A DNA stretch of 40,398 nt. Source: an uncultured Pseudomonadota bacterium. GTDB taxonomy: Bacteria > Pseudomonadota > Gammaproteobacteria > Burkholderiales > Methylophilaceae. The position numbers were made by a program, and so were the translations under genes. Below the pieces are notes generated by a model. The model had not been told where the DNA came from. It did not search any database and saw nothing but the letters and a program-made list of their open reading frames with translations. The stretch lies in assembly GCA_903882525.1 (NCBI GenBank), contig CAIRXI010000169.1, forward strand, positions 1 through 40,398, in the 5' to 3' direction. Positions 1 through 11,102 of the stretch are shown here, piece by piece (position 1 is the stretch's first letter; the number at the start of each line of letters is the position of its first letter).

Positions 1-576
1 CATGTTTTCACCAAAAAACTGGTGAAACATTTGACCTACTGGTGATTTTAAAAAAGCGACACCCCCAGAGTGGCCTGGGCAATGCCAAGAGTATGAACCG
101 TCAGCCGCATAGTGCACTAATGCGCGGAAGAACGGCGGTGGTAGGCTATCTAAATAGGTGCGTGCTTCACGCAAGATATAGCGCGCCACAAATTCTGGTG
201 TATCTTCATACATATGGATAAAGCCGTTAAGCTCACGCAAGATCTCATTGGGGATATGGCGCGAGGTGCGGGTTTCACCATGTAAAAAGATTGGAATTTC
301 TTCATTTCGATAGCGAATTTCATCTACAAACTTACGTAGGTTATTTAGAGCTTCCTGATTTTCTTCAATAAATTCATTATCATCAATAGAAAGTATAAAG
401 GCAGAAGCGCGACTTTGTTGCTGCGCGAATGAGGTAAGGTCACCGTAGCTAGTGACGCCTAATACTTCAAACCCTTCATCTTCGATGGCTTTCGCTAAAA
501 CGCGTATGCCTAAGCCTGAAGCATTCTCTGAACGAAAGTCTTCATCAATAATGACTACTGGAAATCTGAATTTCAT
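1..576 (-). CDS. Orn/Lys/Arg decarboxylase, N-terminal part (truncated by window edge)
   Basis: Reverse-strand frame from ATG at 576 stays open to the window edge: MKFRFPVVIIDEDFRSENASGLGIRVLAKAIEDEGFEVLGVTSYGDL...HCPGHSGGVAFLKSPVGQMFHQFFGENM; receiver-like N-terminal domain and HxPGHxGG-like motif of the biodegradative decarboxylase family. Confidence 0.88.
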   Translation of the reverse strand, partial: MKFRFPVVIIDEDFRSENASGLGIRVLAKAIEDEGFEVLGVTSYGDLTSFAQQQSRASAFILSIDDNEFIEENQEALNNLRKFVDEIRYRNEEIPIFLHGETRTSRHIPNEILRELNGFIHMYEDTPEFVARYILREARTYLDSLPPPFFRALVHYAADGSYSWHCPGHSGGVAFLKSPVGQMFHQFFGENM

Positions 577-622
577 TTAAAACCCTTAATAAATTGGTGC
601 GCTAATGCAATGGCTTGCATGA

Positions 623-1198
623 TTAAATCTTAGGTAACGTAACGCCAACTTGACCTTGATATTTACCACCACGGTCTTTATAACTAGTCTCACATACGTC
701 GTCAGCATCGGCTTCAAAGAACAGTACTTGTGCACAACCTTCGTTGGCATAAATTTTTGCTGGTAGTGGTGTGGTGTTGCTGAACTCTAGTGTGACATAA
801 CCTTCCCACTCAGGCTCAAATGGGGTCACATTGACAATTATGCCACAGCGCGCATAGGTTGATTTTCCTAAGCAGATCGTCAGCACATTGCGTGGGATCC
901 TGAAATACTCCACGGTGCGAGCTAAGGCAAATGAGTTAGGTGGAATAATGCAGTAATCTGCATTCACTTCCACAAAGGAATTCGGATCAAAATTCTTGGG
1001 ATCAACAATAGTGCTATTGATGTTCGTGAACAGTTTAAATTCTGTGGAGCAGCGTATATCGTAACCGTAGCTTGAAGTGCCGTACGACACCAGACGCTCA
1101 CCATTGGCATTATTTTTAACTTGATTTGGCTCAAACGGCTCTATCATGCCGTGTTGCTCTGCCATTTTACGGATCCACTTGTCTGATTTTATGCTCAT
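623..1198 (-). CDS. dcd: dCTP deaminase
   Basis: 191 aa [22 protein letters not shown] and [22 protein letters not shown] motifs typical of Dcd. Confidence 0.96.
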   Translation of the reverse strand: MSIKSDKWIRKMAEQHGMIEPFEPNQVKNNANGERLVSYGTSSYGYDIRCSTEFKLFTNINSTIVDPKNFDPNSFVEVNADYCIIPPNSFALARTVEYFRIPRNVLTICLGKSTYARCGIIVNVTPFEPEWEGYVTLEFSNTTPLPAKIYANEGCAQVLFFEADADDVCETSYKDRGGKYQGQVGVTLPKI

Positions 1199-1229
1199 CG
1201 CTGTATGCTTTTTATGTGTTAACCAAGAT

Positions 1230-1258
1230 AAAAAAGCGGAGTGTTAACCCCGCTTTTA
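1230..1258 (-). terminator. Rho-independent terminator downstream of zwf
   Basis: Inverted repeat aaaagcgg / ccgctttt (1232-1239 with 1250-1257), followed on the minus strand by a T-rich run. Confidence 0.7.
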
Positions 1259-1303
1259 GTAAGTGCAAATAATAACAATAAATAAGGATTTATATGTATT
1301 TTT

Positions 1304-2806
1304 TTAGTGTTTATCGCCACCTAATTCGATGCTGTAACGCCAGAACTGATCTTCAGATTCAAAAATAACGCCTGACTCTTTTGGATCGTGACTGCCGGCG
1401 ACATATTGATGCACCGTTGATAGGTCAGCTGCCCAGGCTTTAACGATAGGATCAATTAAACGCCATTGCGCTTCTACTTCACTGATGTGAAGATATAGTG
1501 ATGGGTCGCCTTCCATCAAGTTAAGTAATAGCGATTCATATGAATCGATAGACTCGTCGCTAGCTAGACGTTGTGGCATATCAATTGCCATCGTGCGCGT
1601 GGCAATGTCTAAACCAGGAATCTTAGATTCAACCTCCATTTTTAGGCATTCATGTGGCTGAATATTGAGGATGAGCCAGTTTTGATGCTGCTCTGCTGAC
1701 AATTGCATCGGCGCTTTTTTGAAGCGTATCGAAATGGCGGTATTGCCTTCATGCATACGCTTAGCCGTGCGCACGTAGAACGGTACACCTTTCCAGCGCG
1801 GGTTGTTAATAAATAACTTCATGGCCGCGTAAGTTTCGGTCACGCTTGTAGTAATGCCATCTTTAGCCAACTCTTCCAAATAACCATGCACATTTTCACC
1901 ATGGCCATCAGCAGCGCAGACGCGACCGGCAGCATATTGAGCGCGAAATGCGTGGTGCTTTAGATCGGCAACTGGAATCGGTTCAATCGATTGCAATAAC
2001 TTGATTTTCTCCGCACGAATGCTGTCAGGGCTTAAATCTTTAGGTTTTTCCATCGCCACCAAGGCTAAGGTTTGCAATAAGTGGCTTTGTGCCATGTCGC
2101 GCAATGCCCCTGTAGTGTCATAAAACTGTGTTCGGTCACCTACGCCTAACGTTTCGTTATTGGTAATCTGCACATGGTCGATATATTGGTTATTCCAAAT
2201 CGGCTCAAACATCGTGTTCGCAAAACGTGTCAGCATGATGTTTTGCAGCGCTGATTTTCCTAGGTAATGGTCAATACGGTAGATCTGACTTTCTTTCAAA
2301 TGCTTGGTAATTGCAGCTTGTAATGCTTGAGCACTTTCTAAGTCAGTACCAAATGGTTTTTCAATTAACACGCGTCGCCAGTATTGGCTTTCATCTAATA
2401 AGCCCACCCCAGATAGTTGTTCAACGATAGGAGAAAAGTCAGTAGGACGAACTGATAAAAAGTAAGCCAAGTTTTGTGGAAATACTGAGGCATCGGCCAG
2501 TTTTACCTGCATTTTTTTGAAAGCGTCAGGATCAGTTGGTGGGTTGGCATGATAGTGATTACGGTTAATAAAACGCTCAAAATCCTTTGGGTCGTATCCT
2601 TTTTTAAATTTAGTATCCAGCATTGCTTTAATATCTGCTTGCCAAGCTTCGCGTGAAACGTCGCCCCGACCTACACTTAGAATAGCCATGTGCTCTGGCA
2701 GGCGTCCTGCAGCATCTAGGCGAAACAAGCCCGGCATCAACTTGACGCGGGATAAGTTACCACTTGCGCCAAATAATACTAGCGTACAGGGGTCAATTTT
2801 TTTCAT
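1304..2806 (-). CDS. zwf: Glucose-6-phosphate 1-dehydrogenase
   Basis: 500 aa; LFGASGNLSRVKLMPGLF nucleotide-binding motif and RIDHYLGK active-site motif. Confidence 0.97.
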   Translation of the reverse strand: MKKIDPCTLVLFGASGNLSRVKLMPGLFRLDAAGRLPEHMAILSVGRGDVSREAWQADIKAMLDTKFKKGYDPKDFERFINRNHYHANPPTDPDAFKKMQVKLADASVFPQNLAYFLSVRPTDFSPIVEQLSGVGLLDESQYWRRVLIEKPFGTDLESAQALQAAITKHLKESQIYRIDHYLGKSALQNIMLTRFANTMFEPIWNNQYIDHVQITNNETLGVGDRTQFYDTTGALRDMAQSHLLQTLALVAMEKPKDLSPDSIRAEKIKLLQSIEPIPVADLKHHAFRAQYAAGRVCAADGHGENVHGYLEELAKDGITTSVTETYAAMKLFINNPRWKGVPFYVRTAKRMHEGNTAISIRFKKAPMQLSAEQHQNWLILNIQPHECLKMEVESKIPGLDIATRTMAIDMPQRLASDESIDSYESLLLNLMEGDPSLYLHISEVEAQWRLIDPIVKAWAADLSTVHQYVAGSHDPKESGVIFESEDQFWRYSIELGGDKH

Positions 2807-2857
2807 TTAAAAACCTTAAAGTATATTGTGTAAATCAAGCCTGAGAGGCCCAGCAAA

Positions 2858-2885
2858 ACCACATGACGATTTTCGCTCATGTGGT
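2858..2885 (-). terminator. Putative terminator hairpin downstream of the dienelactone hydrolase gene
   Basis: accacatga / tcatgtggt inverted repeat with short T run on the minus strand. Confidence 0.45.
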
Positions 2886-2894
2886 CTTTCGCTA

Positions 2895-3686
2895 TTAGTG
2901 TCGGCTTTCAGCAGCAGAGCCGTCAGTTGGAATGTCTAAGTCGCCCCAACCTAATCGGCGATGAAATAACTCGAGTAATAAGCCCCAGCTTTGCAAAGCG
3001 AGAGCTGGATCGTAACGTGGCCCTTCATCGCGCATAAACGCATGCTGACCATTCACCTCATGCCAAGTAAAGCGTGCGCCGACTTCTTCGAGGCGTGCCT
3101 TTAATAAGTTGCGACCTTCCAATGGCACGTGTGGATCTTGACGACCCCAAATGTGTAATAACTCACCTTTAATTTCATCAGCGCGTTCCATAGAGTTATC
3201 GTTCTTGCCTAGACCTAAGCCTTTTTTATGGATATCAGTAGCGTAGAAACAAGTGGTTGCCAGTACGTCTGGGTTCATCGCTGCACGGAATGCTAAGTGA
3301 CCACCGATGCAGATGCCCATTACGCCAAGACGGCCAGTACAGTCATCACGTGACTTTAAATAATCCAGCACGGCACGCGCATCAGTATCATAAGAAGAAA
3401 GTTCTTTGGTAATTTTATGGGCGTTACCGCGTGTTGTGCCTTCTTCGTCATAAGATAGCACGGTGCCAGGTGTTTCTAGTTCATGGTAAATTTCTGGGCA
3501 AGCCACGATAAAGCCGTGACCGGCCAACATGGCTGCAGTGCGGCGAATCGGACCAGTTACTTGGAATATTTCTGAAAACATGAGTATGCCAGGATATTTA
3601 CCAGGGGCTGCAGGGCGAAAAATATGGGCGCGCATATCACCGGTTGGGGTGGAAATGTCAGCAATTTCATTGTCTTTGATTAGCAT
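2895..3686 (-). CDS. Dienelactone hydrolase family protein
   Basis: alpha/beta hydrolase with nucleophile elbow GICIGGH (DLH-type Cys) and GQHAFMRDEGPRYDP C-terminal region; ORF track start at 3740 looks over-extended, ATG at 3686 has an AAAGGA-like RBS. Confidence 0.9.
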   Translation of the reverse strand: MLIKDNEIADISTPTGDMRAHIFRPAAPGKYPGILMFSEIFQVTGPIRRTAAMLAGHGFIVACPEIYHELETPGTVLSYDEEGTTRGNAHKITKELSSYDTDARAVLDYLKSRDDCTGRLGVMGICIGGHLAFRAAMNPDVLATTCFYATDIHKKGLGLGKNDNSMERADEIKGELLHIWGRQDPHVPLEGRNLLKARLEEVGARFTWHEVNGQHAFMRDEGPRYDPALALQSWGLLLELFHRRLGWGDLDIPTDGSAAESRH

Positions 3687-3832
3687 TTGTTTGTCCTTTT
3701 GCGTAACCCGATATAATAAAGCAAGGGGACGATTACACACAATGATCTAGTGTAAATAAAGCATAAAAAGCATGACAATAATCAAGATTTCGTGTCAAAT
3801 TCGCCCTGACTTTTTTGAGATGGGAATTATCA

Positions 3833-4522
3833 ATGACGCAGACTAATAATATTCAATGGCATCGCTTGGCTAGTATTGAATCTTTACGCCATCAAGTCTG
3901 TGATGAAATTGTGCAACGCGCAGCTGAGGCGATAGCTAAACGCGGAAAATTTTCCATTGTACTTGCTGGTGGTCATACACCACGGGCTGTGTATCGATTA
4001 TTACGCGATGTGAAAGCAGATTGGGCGAATTGGCATGTTTACCATGGTGATGAGCGTTGTCTAGCGCCTGATCATGTGGATAGAAATAGCTTAATGGCAC
4101 GTCAGGCATGGCTGCAATATGTAGCGATTCCAGAAAGTCAGATACATGATATTCCTGCTGAATTGGGTCCTGTAGAAGGCGCAAGCGCTTATGCACAAAC
4201 GCTTAAAGAGGCGGGCACTTTTGATGTCGTGCTGCTAGGATTGGGCGAAGACGGGCATACCGCCAGTTTATTTCCAGGGCAGGTAGTTGATAATAGTGCC
4301 GATGCAGTCCCGGTATTTAACTCACCTAAGCCTCCACTTGAACGGGTTTCCCTAAGTCAGCAACGCCTCAACAATAGTCTTGAAGTGTTGTTTTTGGTGA
4401 CTGGCGCCGGCAAGCAGCAGGCGGTAGATAATTGGCGTAATGGGGTGGCAATTCCTGCAACTTTAATTGCACCAAAAGAAAGTGTAGAGGTTTTTTGTTA
4501 CGAAGTGGATTTAGACGCTTAG
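3833..4522 (+). CDS. pgl: 6-phosphogluconolactonase
   Basis: FSIVLAGGHTPRAVYRLL, YHGDERCLAPDHVDRNS and LLGLGEDGHTASLFPG motifs; ATG at 3833 preferred over TTG at 3815. Confidence 0.95.
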   Translation: MTQTNNIQWHRLASIESLRHQVCDEIVQRAAEAIAKRGKFSIVLAGGHTPRAVYRLLRDVKADWANWHVYHGDERCLAPDHVDRNSLMARQAWLQYVAIPESQIHDIPAELGPVEGASAYAQTLKEAGTFDVVLLGLGEDGHTASLFPGQVVDNSADAVPVFNSPKPPLERVSLSQQRLNNSLEVLFLVTGAGKQQAVDNWRNGVAIPATLIAPKESVEVFCYEVDLDA

Positions 4523-4538
4523 GGATATCTAACGTTTG

Positions 4539-5813
4539 TTATGTACCCATGGTCCAAAACATGGCAATCACAGCCACAGCCATCACCCCAGCACATAGCC
4601 ATCCCATCAGCTTTAATGCTGGATTTAACGTAAATTTCCCCATAATTTCTGTGCGGCTTGCCATCAAGAGCATCAATACCATTATTGGCACTGAGATCAC
4701 GCCGTTAATCACTGCGCTCCAATAAAGGGCTTTGATTGGATCGATTGCGGTAAAGCAAAGCGCCACACCTATCAAAGTAGAGGTGGCGATAATGCTGTAG
4801 AAGCCTTTGGCGCGCATAGGCTCTAACGCTAAGCTGCTGCTCCATTCAAATGCACCAGCCATGGCGTACGCTGCTGAGCCTGCCAGTACTGGGATCGCCA
4901 GTAAGCCAGTGCCTATGATGCCTGCGCTAAATAAGAAATATGCAAATTCGCCGGCAATCGGCCTTAGGGCTCTGGCGGCTTGTGCTGAGGTTTGAATGTC
5001 AGTGATGCCATGTAAGTTGAGTGTGACCGCCGTGGTCAATATAATAAAAAATGCCACTAGATTAGAAAATCCCATGCCAATATAAGTGTCAATTTTAATG
5101 CGCTTAAAGTTATCCGGTGCCTGTTTAGGCGCAACTATGAGGGGTTCTTGACCGGGATTCATGAGTTGTTCTTCTACTTCTTGTGAGGCTTGCCAGAACA
5201 AGAGGTAGGGGCTGATTGTCGTACCAAATACAGCCACTACTGTCATCACATATTGGGGTTGCCATGAAAGGTGTGGCCACAGGCTCGCGCTAAGCACTTG
5301 TAGCCATGGGATCTGCACCACGAACACGGTCGCTACATAGGCCATCAGGCTTAGTGTCAGCCACTTCAGCACGCGTACATAGCGACGGTAGGGGATTAGG
5401 ATTTGCAATAGCAGTGAAAGCAAACCTATCCCTATGGCATAAAAGTGGATGCGACCGCCCATGAGTAACTTCAGTGCATCGGCCATCGCGGCAATGTCGG
5501 CTGCGATGTTAATGGTATTAGCGATTAGGAGTAAGCCTACAATGCTATAAAGTAGCCATGCTGGGTAATGCTGACGAATGTTGGACGCAAGGCCATGACC
5601 GCTAACACGACCAATTCTTGCGCTAATCATTTGTATTCCAGCCATTAATGGGTAGGTAAACACTACCGTCCACAGCATATTTAAGCCAAATTGCGCGCCA
5701 GCCTGTGAGTAAGTTGCAATGCCGCTGGGATCGTCATCGGCAGCGCCAGTAATTAATCCTGGCCCCAATTTTTTAAACCACTGGCCGTAAGTTAGCGACT
5801 TTGGCTTTAGCAT
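4539..5813 (-). CDS. Nramp-family (COG1914) divalent metal cation transporter
   Basis: 424 aa, multiple TM segments; N-terminal GPGLITGAADDDPSGIATYSQAGAQFG typical of one bacterial Nramp clade. Confidence 0.88.
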   Translation of the reverse strand: MLKPKSLTYGQWFKKLGPGLITGAADDDPSGIATYSQAGAQFGLNMLWTVVFTYPLMAGIQMISARIGRVSGHGLASNIRQHYPAWLLYSIVGLLLIANTINIAADIAAMADALKLLMGGRIHFYAIGIGLLSLLLQILIPYRRYVRVLKWLTLSLMAYVATVFVVQIPWLQVLSASLWPHLSWQPQYVMTVVAVFGTTISPYLLFWQASQEVEEQLMNPGQEPLIVAPKQAPDNFKRIKIDTYIGMGFSNLVAFFIILTTAVTLNLHGITDIQTSAQAARALRPIAGEFAYFLFSAGIIGTGLLAIPVLAGSAAYAMAGAFEWSSSLALEPMRAKGFYSIIATSTLIGVALCFTAIDPIKALYWSAVINGVISVPIMVLMLLMASRTEIMGKFTLNPALKLMGWLCAGVMAVAVIAMFWTMGT

Positions 5814-5820
5814 AGCTTCG

Positions 5821-6939
5821 TTAACTGTTCTGAATCACAATGTTAGGAAATTTACTGCTATGGTCCAAGCTAGAATTGGCGATTTTAATCGCAGCAGCAC
5901 GAGCGATTTTTTTGTATATGGCCGCAATATCGCCATCTGGTTCCGCAATTACTGTAGGTTGGCCACCGTCAGACTGTATCCGAATACGCATATCTAAAGG
6001 CAAGCTGCCAAGAAGATCAACATCATAGTCTTTACACATTAAGGCGCCACCACCACTTCCGAAAATTGGCTCTTCGTGACCACATTGGCTGCAGATATGA
6101 GTGCTCATATTCTCAACGATACCTAAAATTGGGATGCCAACCTTTTCTAGCATTTTTAAACCTTTACGGGCATCAAGTAGCGCAATATCCTGTGGAGTGG
6201 TGACAATAATGGCACCAGTGACCGGAATTTTTTGCGCTAACGTCAACTGAATATCTCCAGTACCCGGAGGCAAATCAATGACGAGGTAATCTAAATCACG
6301 CCATTTGGTATCACGCAATAATTGTTCTAACGCACCAGTGACCATTGGTCCGCGCCAAACCATTGGGGTGTCAACATCAACCAAGAACCCAATCGACATG
6401 GCTTGTATGCCATGACCCATCATCGGATCCATACTTTTACCATCAGCACTTTCTGGACGACCGCTAATGCCTAGCATTTGTGGTTGGCTAGGGCCGTAGA
6501 TGTCAGCGTCAAGTATCCCAACTGTGGCACCTTCAGCGGCTAAGGCAAGCGCCAAGTTGACCGAGGTTGTGGATTTTCCTACGCCACCTTTACCAGAGGC
6601 GACGGCAATAATATTTTTAACATTAGGGAGTAAATTAACCCCGCGCTGTGCGCTATGCGTCACGATTCGACTGCCAATGTTCACCGTAATCGAGCCGATC
6701 TGGTCGATCCTCATTAACTGTTTAATTACCAATGATTTTAAGGTATCAAATTGGCTTTTGGCTGGGTAGCCAAGCACGATGTCTAAGCTGACATTATCAC
6801 CATCTATTTTAATATTTTTCACTGATTTACTCGTGACAAAATCACGCCCAGTATTAGGATCGATGAGTGCTTGTAAGGATTGGGTGATGGTTTGTTCGTT
6901 AATGACCATGGTTTTAAGTTCTAATATTTTTTGAAGCAT
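5821..6939 (-). CDS. apbC: Iron-sulfur cluster carrier protein ApbC/Mrp
   Basis: IAVASGKGGVGKSTTSVNLALALA deviant Walker A, DYLVIDLPPGTGDIQLTL, CSQCG motif; N-terminal DUF59-like domain. Confidence 0.94.
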   Translation of the reverse strand: MLQKILELKTMVINEQTITQSLQALIDPNTGRDFVTSKSVKNIKIDGDNVSLDIVLGYPAKSQFDTLKSLVIKQLMRIDQIGSITVNIGSRIVTHSAQRGVNLLPNVKNIIAVASGKGGVGKSTTSVNLALALAAEGATVGILDADIYGPSQPQMLGISGRPESADGKSMDPMMGHGIQAMSIGFLVDVDTPMVWRGPMVTGALEQLLRDTKWRDLDYLVIDLPPGTGDIQLTLAQKIPVTGAIIVTTPQDIALLDARKGLKMLEKVGIPILGIVENMSTHICSQCGHEEPIFGSGGGALMCKDYDVDLLGSLPLDMRIRIQSDGGQPTVIAEPDGDIAAIYKKIARAAAIKIANSSLDHSSKFPNIVIQNS

Positions 6940-7028
6940 TAGTTTAGCGTAATCGGCAGTTTAATTACTACATTAGATGCACATTTGCTAAAATAGCCCC
7001 TTTAGCTTATCAAAGATTCATTTATCTC

Positions 7029-9065
7029 ATGTCACGCAAAATTTTAGTCACGTCTGCTTTACCTTATGCCAATGGCAGTATTCACCTTGGACATTTGGTT
7101 GAATATATCCAGACTGATATTTGGGTGCGTTTTCAAAAAATGCAAGGCCATACCGTGCATTATGTCTGTGCTGATGATACGCACGGCACGCCTATTATGC
7201 TTCGTGCAGAAAAAGAGGGTGTTACTCCAGAGGCTTTAATTGAGAGCGTGCATCAGGAGCATGCAGCTGACTTTGCAGAGTTTTTAGTGAATTTTGATAA
7301 TTACTATTCAACTAATGCGCCAGAAAATAAAGCGCTTTCTCAGAGCATTTATAAAAAGCTGAAAGCCGCTGGGAAAATAGCGACTAAAACCATAGAGCAG
7401 TTTTATGATCCAGTAAAAAACATGTTTTTACCGGATCGCTTTATTAAGGGTGAATGTCCAAAATGCCACGCCAAAGATCAGTACGGCGATTCTTGTGAAG
7501 TATGTGGCGCAACCTACAATCCTACGGAGCTGATTAACGCTTATTCTGCAGTGTCAGGTGCAGCGCCTATTCGCAAAGAAACGGAGCATTACTTTTTTAA
7601 ACTTTCTGAATGTGAAGATTTTCTAAAAGAATGGACTCGTTCAGGTACGCTACAAGGCGAAGCCGCTAATAAAATGGGTGAATGGTTTGAGAGTGGCTTA
7701 AATGATTGGGATATCTCACGCGATGCACCTTACTTTGGATTTGAGATTCCTGATGCGCCTGGCAAGTATTTCTATGTGTGGTTAGATGCGCCAATTGGCT
7801 ATATGGCCAGTTTTATGAATCTGTGCGCCAAACAAGGTTTGGATTTTGATGAGTATTGGCAAGCAGATGCTACGACTGAGCTTTACCATTTTATTGGTAA
7901 GGATATACTGTATTTTCATGCACTATTCTGGCCGGCAACGCTAGAGTTTAGTGGTCACCGAAAACCAACTAAGATTTTTTCTCATGGTTTTTTAACCGTG
8001 AATGGCGAAAAAATGAGTAAGTCGCGAGGCACTTTCATTACCGCTCGCAGTTACTTAGATCATATTAAAAATCCTGAATATTTGCGCTATTACTATGCCG
8101 CTAAACTAAATAGCAGTATGGAAGATATTGATCTGAGTTTGGATGATTTTGTGGCGCGAGTGAATAGCGATTTGGTTGGCAAGTATATTAATATTGCTAG
8201 TCGTACTGCAGGTTTTATTAACAAACGCTTTGCCGGTAAGTTGCAATCTGCAGCACATAACATGGAGGTCGCTGAGATTAAGTCTGCGGCTACGCTGATT
8301 GCTAGTGCCTATGAAGCGCGTGAATACGGCAAGGCTATTCGTGAAATTATGCGTTTGGCCGATATTGCTAATGGCTATGTCGCAGATAAAGCGCCATGGG
8401 TGATGGCGAAACAAGAAGGACAAGACGCTGAACTTCAGCAAGTGTGCTCAGCTGCACTTGAGATGTTCCGATTGCTGACGTTGTACCTCAAGCCAGTGTT
8501 ACCAAAATTAGCATTAGAAATTGAACAGTTTCTTAATATTCCAGCCCTGACTTGGCAAAGCGTAGACTTATCATTAGTAGAAGGCCATGGCATCAACGCC
8601 TATGAGCACTTAATTACTCGTATCGAACCCACATTGATTGCAGCGATGACAGAAGCCAATAAAGAAAACCTTACCGCCACAGCGCAAGTTTCAGCGCCAG
8701 TTTTAGCTCCTATAGCACCAGTGCTAGCTGATGCCGAGTACATTAGTATTGATGACTTTGCCAAGGTGGATTTGCGTATTGCCAAAATCGTCAATGCCGA
8801 GCATGTAGAGGGTGCAGAGAAATTGTTAAAACTTACACTAGATATTGGCGAAGCCACTACGCGCCAAGTGTTTGCCGGTATTAAGTCTGCTTATGATCCA
8901 GCTACGTTAGTTGGCAGATTGACTGTGATGGTAGCTAATTTAGCGCCACGTAAAATGAAGTTTGGTATGAGTGAAGGCATGGTACTGGCTGCGAGCGATG
9001 AACGTGGTGGACCATTCATCTTAAGTCCAGATGCCGGTGCACAGTTCGGTATGCGAGTGAAATAA
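7029..9065 (+). CDS. metG: Methionyl-tRNA synthetase
   Basis: 678 aa; [16 protein letters not shown]-type motif, KMSKS motif, CPKC/CEVC zinc knuckle, C-terminal EMAPII-like tRNA-binding domain. Confidence 0.98.
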   Translation: MSRKILVTSALPYANGSIHLGHLVEYIQTDIWVRFQKMQGHTVHYVCADDTHGTPIMLRAEKEGVTPEALIESVHQEHAADFAEFLVNFDNYYSTNAPENKALSQSIYKKLKAAGKIATKTIEQFYDPVKNMFLPDRFIKGECPKCHAKDQYGDSCEVCGATYNPTELINAYSAVSGAAPIRKETEHYFFKLSECEDFLKEWTRSGTLQGEAANKMGEWFESGLNDWDISRDAPYFGFEIPDAPGKYFYVWLDAPIGYMASFMNLCAKQGLDFDEYWQADATTELYHFIGKDILYFHALFWPATLEFSGHRKPTKIFSHGFLTVNGEKMSKSRGTFITARSYLDHIKNPEYLRYYYAAKLNSSMEDIDLSLDDFVARVNSDLVGKYINIASRTAGFINKRFAGKLQSAAHNMEVAEIKSAATLIASAYEAREYGKAIREIMRLADIANGYVADKAPWVMAKQEGQDAELQQVCSAALEMFRLLTLYLKPVLPKLALEIEQFLNIPALTWQSVDLSLVEGHGINAYEHLITRIEPTLIAAMTEANKENLTATAQVSAPVLAPIAPVLADAEYISIDDFAKVDLRIAKIVNAEHVEGAEKLLKLTLDIGEATTRQVFAGIKSAYDPATLVGRLTVMVANLAPRKMKFGMSEGMVLAASDERGGPFILSPDAGAQFGMRVK

Positions 9066-9108
9066 GTTTTTGAGATATTAACGAAGGATCTGGACGCTAT
9101 AGCTCACT

Positions 9109-9813
9109 TCAAACGCACTGATTATGAATGGCGATTAAGGCCTGTAAGGGGTCAGTGGCGAGTGTAATCGGTCTACCTATAACTAAGTAGCTAGCACCCA
9201 TATTGAGCGCGTCCTTGGGCGTTACAACGCGTGATTGATCATCCTGATTGGCATTAGCTGGGCGTATGCCTGGCGTCACTAAGCAAAATTCCGTGCCTAG
9301 CTTTTGGCGTAACATGGATGCTTCTAGCGCTGAACACACTACACCATCTAACTCCGCTTGCTGCGTCAGCTTTGCTAGGTTAAGTACATGAGTCGCTAGG
9401 TCGCCGACAACACCGATCTGATTTAATTGCTGTTGATTCATACTGGTGAGTACGGTCACTGCAATTAATAGCGGTTTGGTGCTGCTGGCATTCACGGCTG
9501 TGCGTGCAGCCTCCATCATTTCTAGCCCGCCGCTTGCATGAACATTCAGCATCCATACGCCAAGGTTGCTGGCAGCGCTACAAGCCTTGGCAACCGTGTT
9601 TGGAATGTCGTGAAATTTAAGGTCAAGAAACACGCCAAAATTGGCGCGCGATAATTGCTCAATAAATTGTGGGCCAACCGCGGTAAATAACTCTTTACCT
9701 ACTTTAAGCCGGCATAACGCTGGATCTAATTGATTGACAAGTTTTAAGGCGCTGGCAGCGTCAGCATAGTCAAGGGCTACAATAATTTTAGGGTCATGCA
9801 ATAGATTGGTCAT
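9109..9813 (-). CDS. pyrF: Orotidine 5'-phosphate decarboxylase
   Basis: [25 protein letters not shown] and TPGIRP motifs. Confidence 0.96.
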   Translation of the reverse strand: MTNLLHDPKIIVALDYADAASALKLVNQLDPALCRLKVGKELFTAVGPQFIEQLSRANFGVFLDLKFHDIPNTVAKACSAASNLGVWMLNVHASGGLEMMEAARTAVNASSTKPLLIAVTVLTSMNQQQLNQIGVVGDLATHVLNLAKLTQQAELDGVVCSALEASMLRQKLGTEFCLVTPGIRPANANQDDQSRVVTPKDALNMGASYLVIGRPITLATDPLQALIAIHNQCV

Positions 9814-9836
9814 GTGATAGATTCGTGTTTAAACTA

Positions 9837-10994
9837 TTAGATGGTTGTGGGTTCAGCGGGTAATGCTTCCCACGCGTTGCAGGCAGGGCATTGCCAATGA
9901 TGATATTTGGCTTTAAAGCCGCAATGCTCACAATAGTAAGCGGTACGATTGCCGATGGCATGGCGCACAGCCTGTTGCATCAGTTGTGTATCTTGCTCGT
10001 GACTGACTTCAACAATAGCGCGTGCTTGTAGCAATTGATCTAACGTATTTAAGCTAGGTTTTTTAATTAATTCATTACGTGCAAGTTTAGCAGCGCTTTC
10101 TGCGCCTTCTTCGGCCAAAGTGGCTTCAAACAACACGTTAAGTAGCGACGATAATTGATAGGTTTGCAAGTAGGTCTGTAATAGGACTAACCCAATATGA
10201 GTTTGATTGAGCGCGCGGTAGCTATTAAGTAATTTAGGTGCGATTAATCCTAAGTATTCAGGCTTCTGAAATTCTATGCGCTTCCAAGCAGAAATAGCCG
10301 CACTGTGGGCGTTAGCCTCTGCCTCAAGGTCCCCTAGGAGTACATTGGCACGCACACAGTTTTTATTCGCGTTGAGCGCTTGTTCCAGTTCAAAGCGAGC
10401 GCTGTGTGTGTCATTAGCCAGTTGTGATTTAACGGCCATTTCGCAGTAATAATGCGCAATTTCTATACGAAAAGGCACGCCAGAAAGCCTTTCTAATTCT
10501 GTGGCTGCTTTTACTGCGCGCTCCCATTCGCGTTCGCGTACATAGATTTCCAGAAGTGCACGTAATGCCGGTTGTCGATATCTATCATCATCTAGTGATT
10601 CAAATAGTTCTTCAGCACGGTCAAGTAAGCCTGCTTTGAGATAGTCCTGAGCCAACTCTGCGCTTACAGCCATACGCTGTTGAGGCTCCAGTTCTTTTTT
10701 TTGTAGTAGATTTAAATGTAAGTGGATTGCGCGATCCACTTCGCCGCGTCGCCTAAATAAACTGCCTAAGGCAAAGTGTAATTCGAGAGAATCGGTATTC
10801 GCTTGTACCGCTTCACTAAAGGCCTCGATGGCTTTGTCGTGCTGATTAGTAATAAGGAAGTTTAAGCCTTTAAAATAGGCTGCCGGCAGAGCTGTAGACT
10901 CTGCTAATAGTTGCTTTAAATCTACCCGAGCGGCGAGCCAGCCTAGGCTGAAAAATAGAGGCAGTGCTAATAACCACCAAAATTCAAATTCCAT
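9837..10994 (-). CDS. lapB: Lipopolysaccharide assembly protein B (TPR, rubredoxin-like metal-binding C terminus)
   Basis: N-terminal TM segment, TPR repeats, C-terminal CEHCGFKAKYHHWQCPAC. Confidence 0.92.
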   Translation of the reverse strand: MEFEFWWLLALPLFFSLGWLAARVDLKQLLAESTALPAAYFKGLNFLITNQHDKAIEAFSEAVQANTDSLELHFALGSLFRRRGEVDRAIHLHLNLLQKKELEPQQRMAVSAELAQDYLKAGLLDRAEELFESLDDDRYRQPALRALLEIYVREREWERAVKAATELERLSGVPFRIEIAHYYCEMAVKSQLANDTHSARFELEQALNANKNCVRANVLLGDLEAEANAHSAAISAWKRIEFQKPEYLGLIAPKLLNSYRALNQTHIGLVLLQTYLQTYQLSSLLNVLFEATLAEEGAESAAKLARNELIKKPSLNTLDQLLQARAIVEVSHEQDTQLMQQAVRHAIGNRTAYYCEHCGFKAKYHHWQCPACNAWEALPAEPTTI

Positions 10995-11102
10995 TGAGCT
11001 TCACTTTTTTTATAATCATTATTTAATAAGCAGTACTCGGCATCCATTGTGCGAAGCATTTTGTGCAGCGTGATGCAATTATACCTTCAAAAAATAAATA
11101 AT

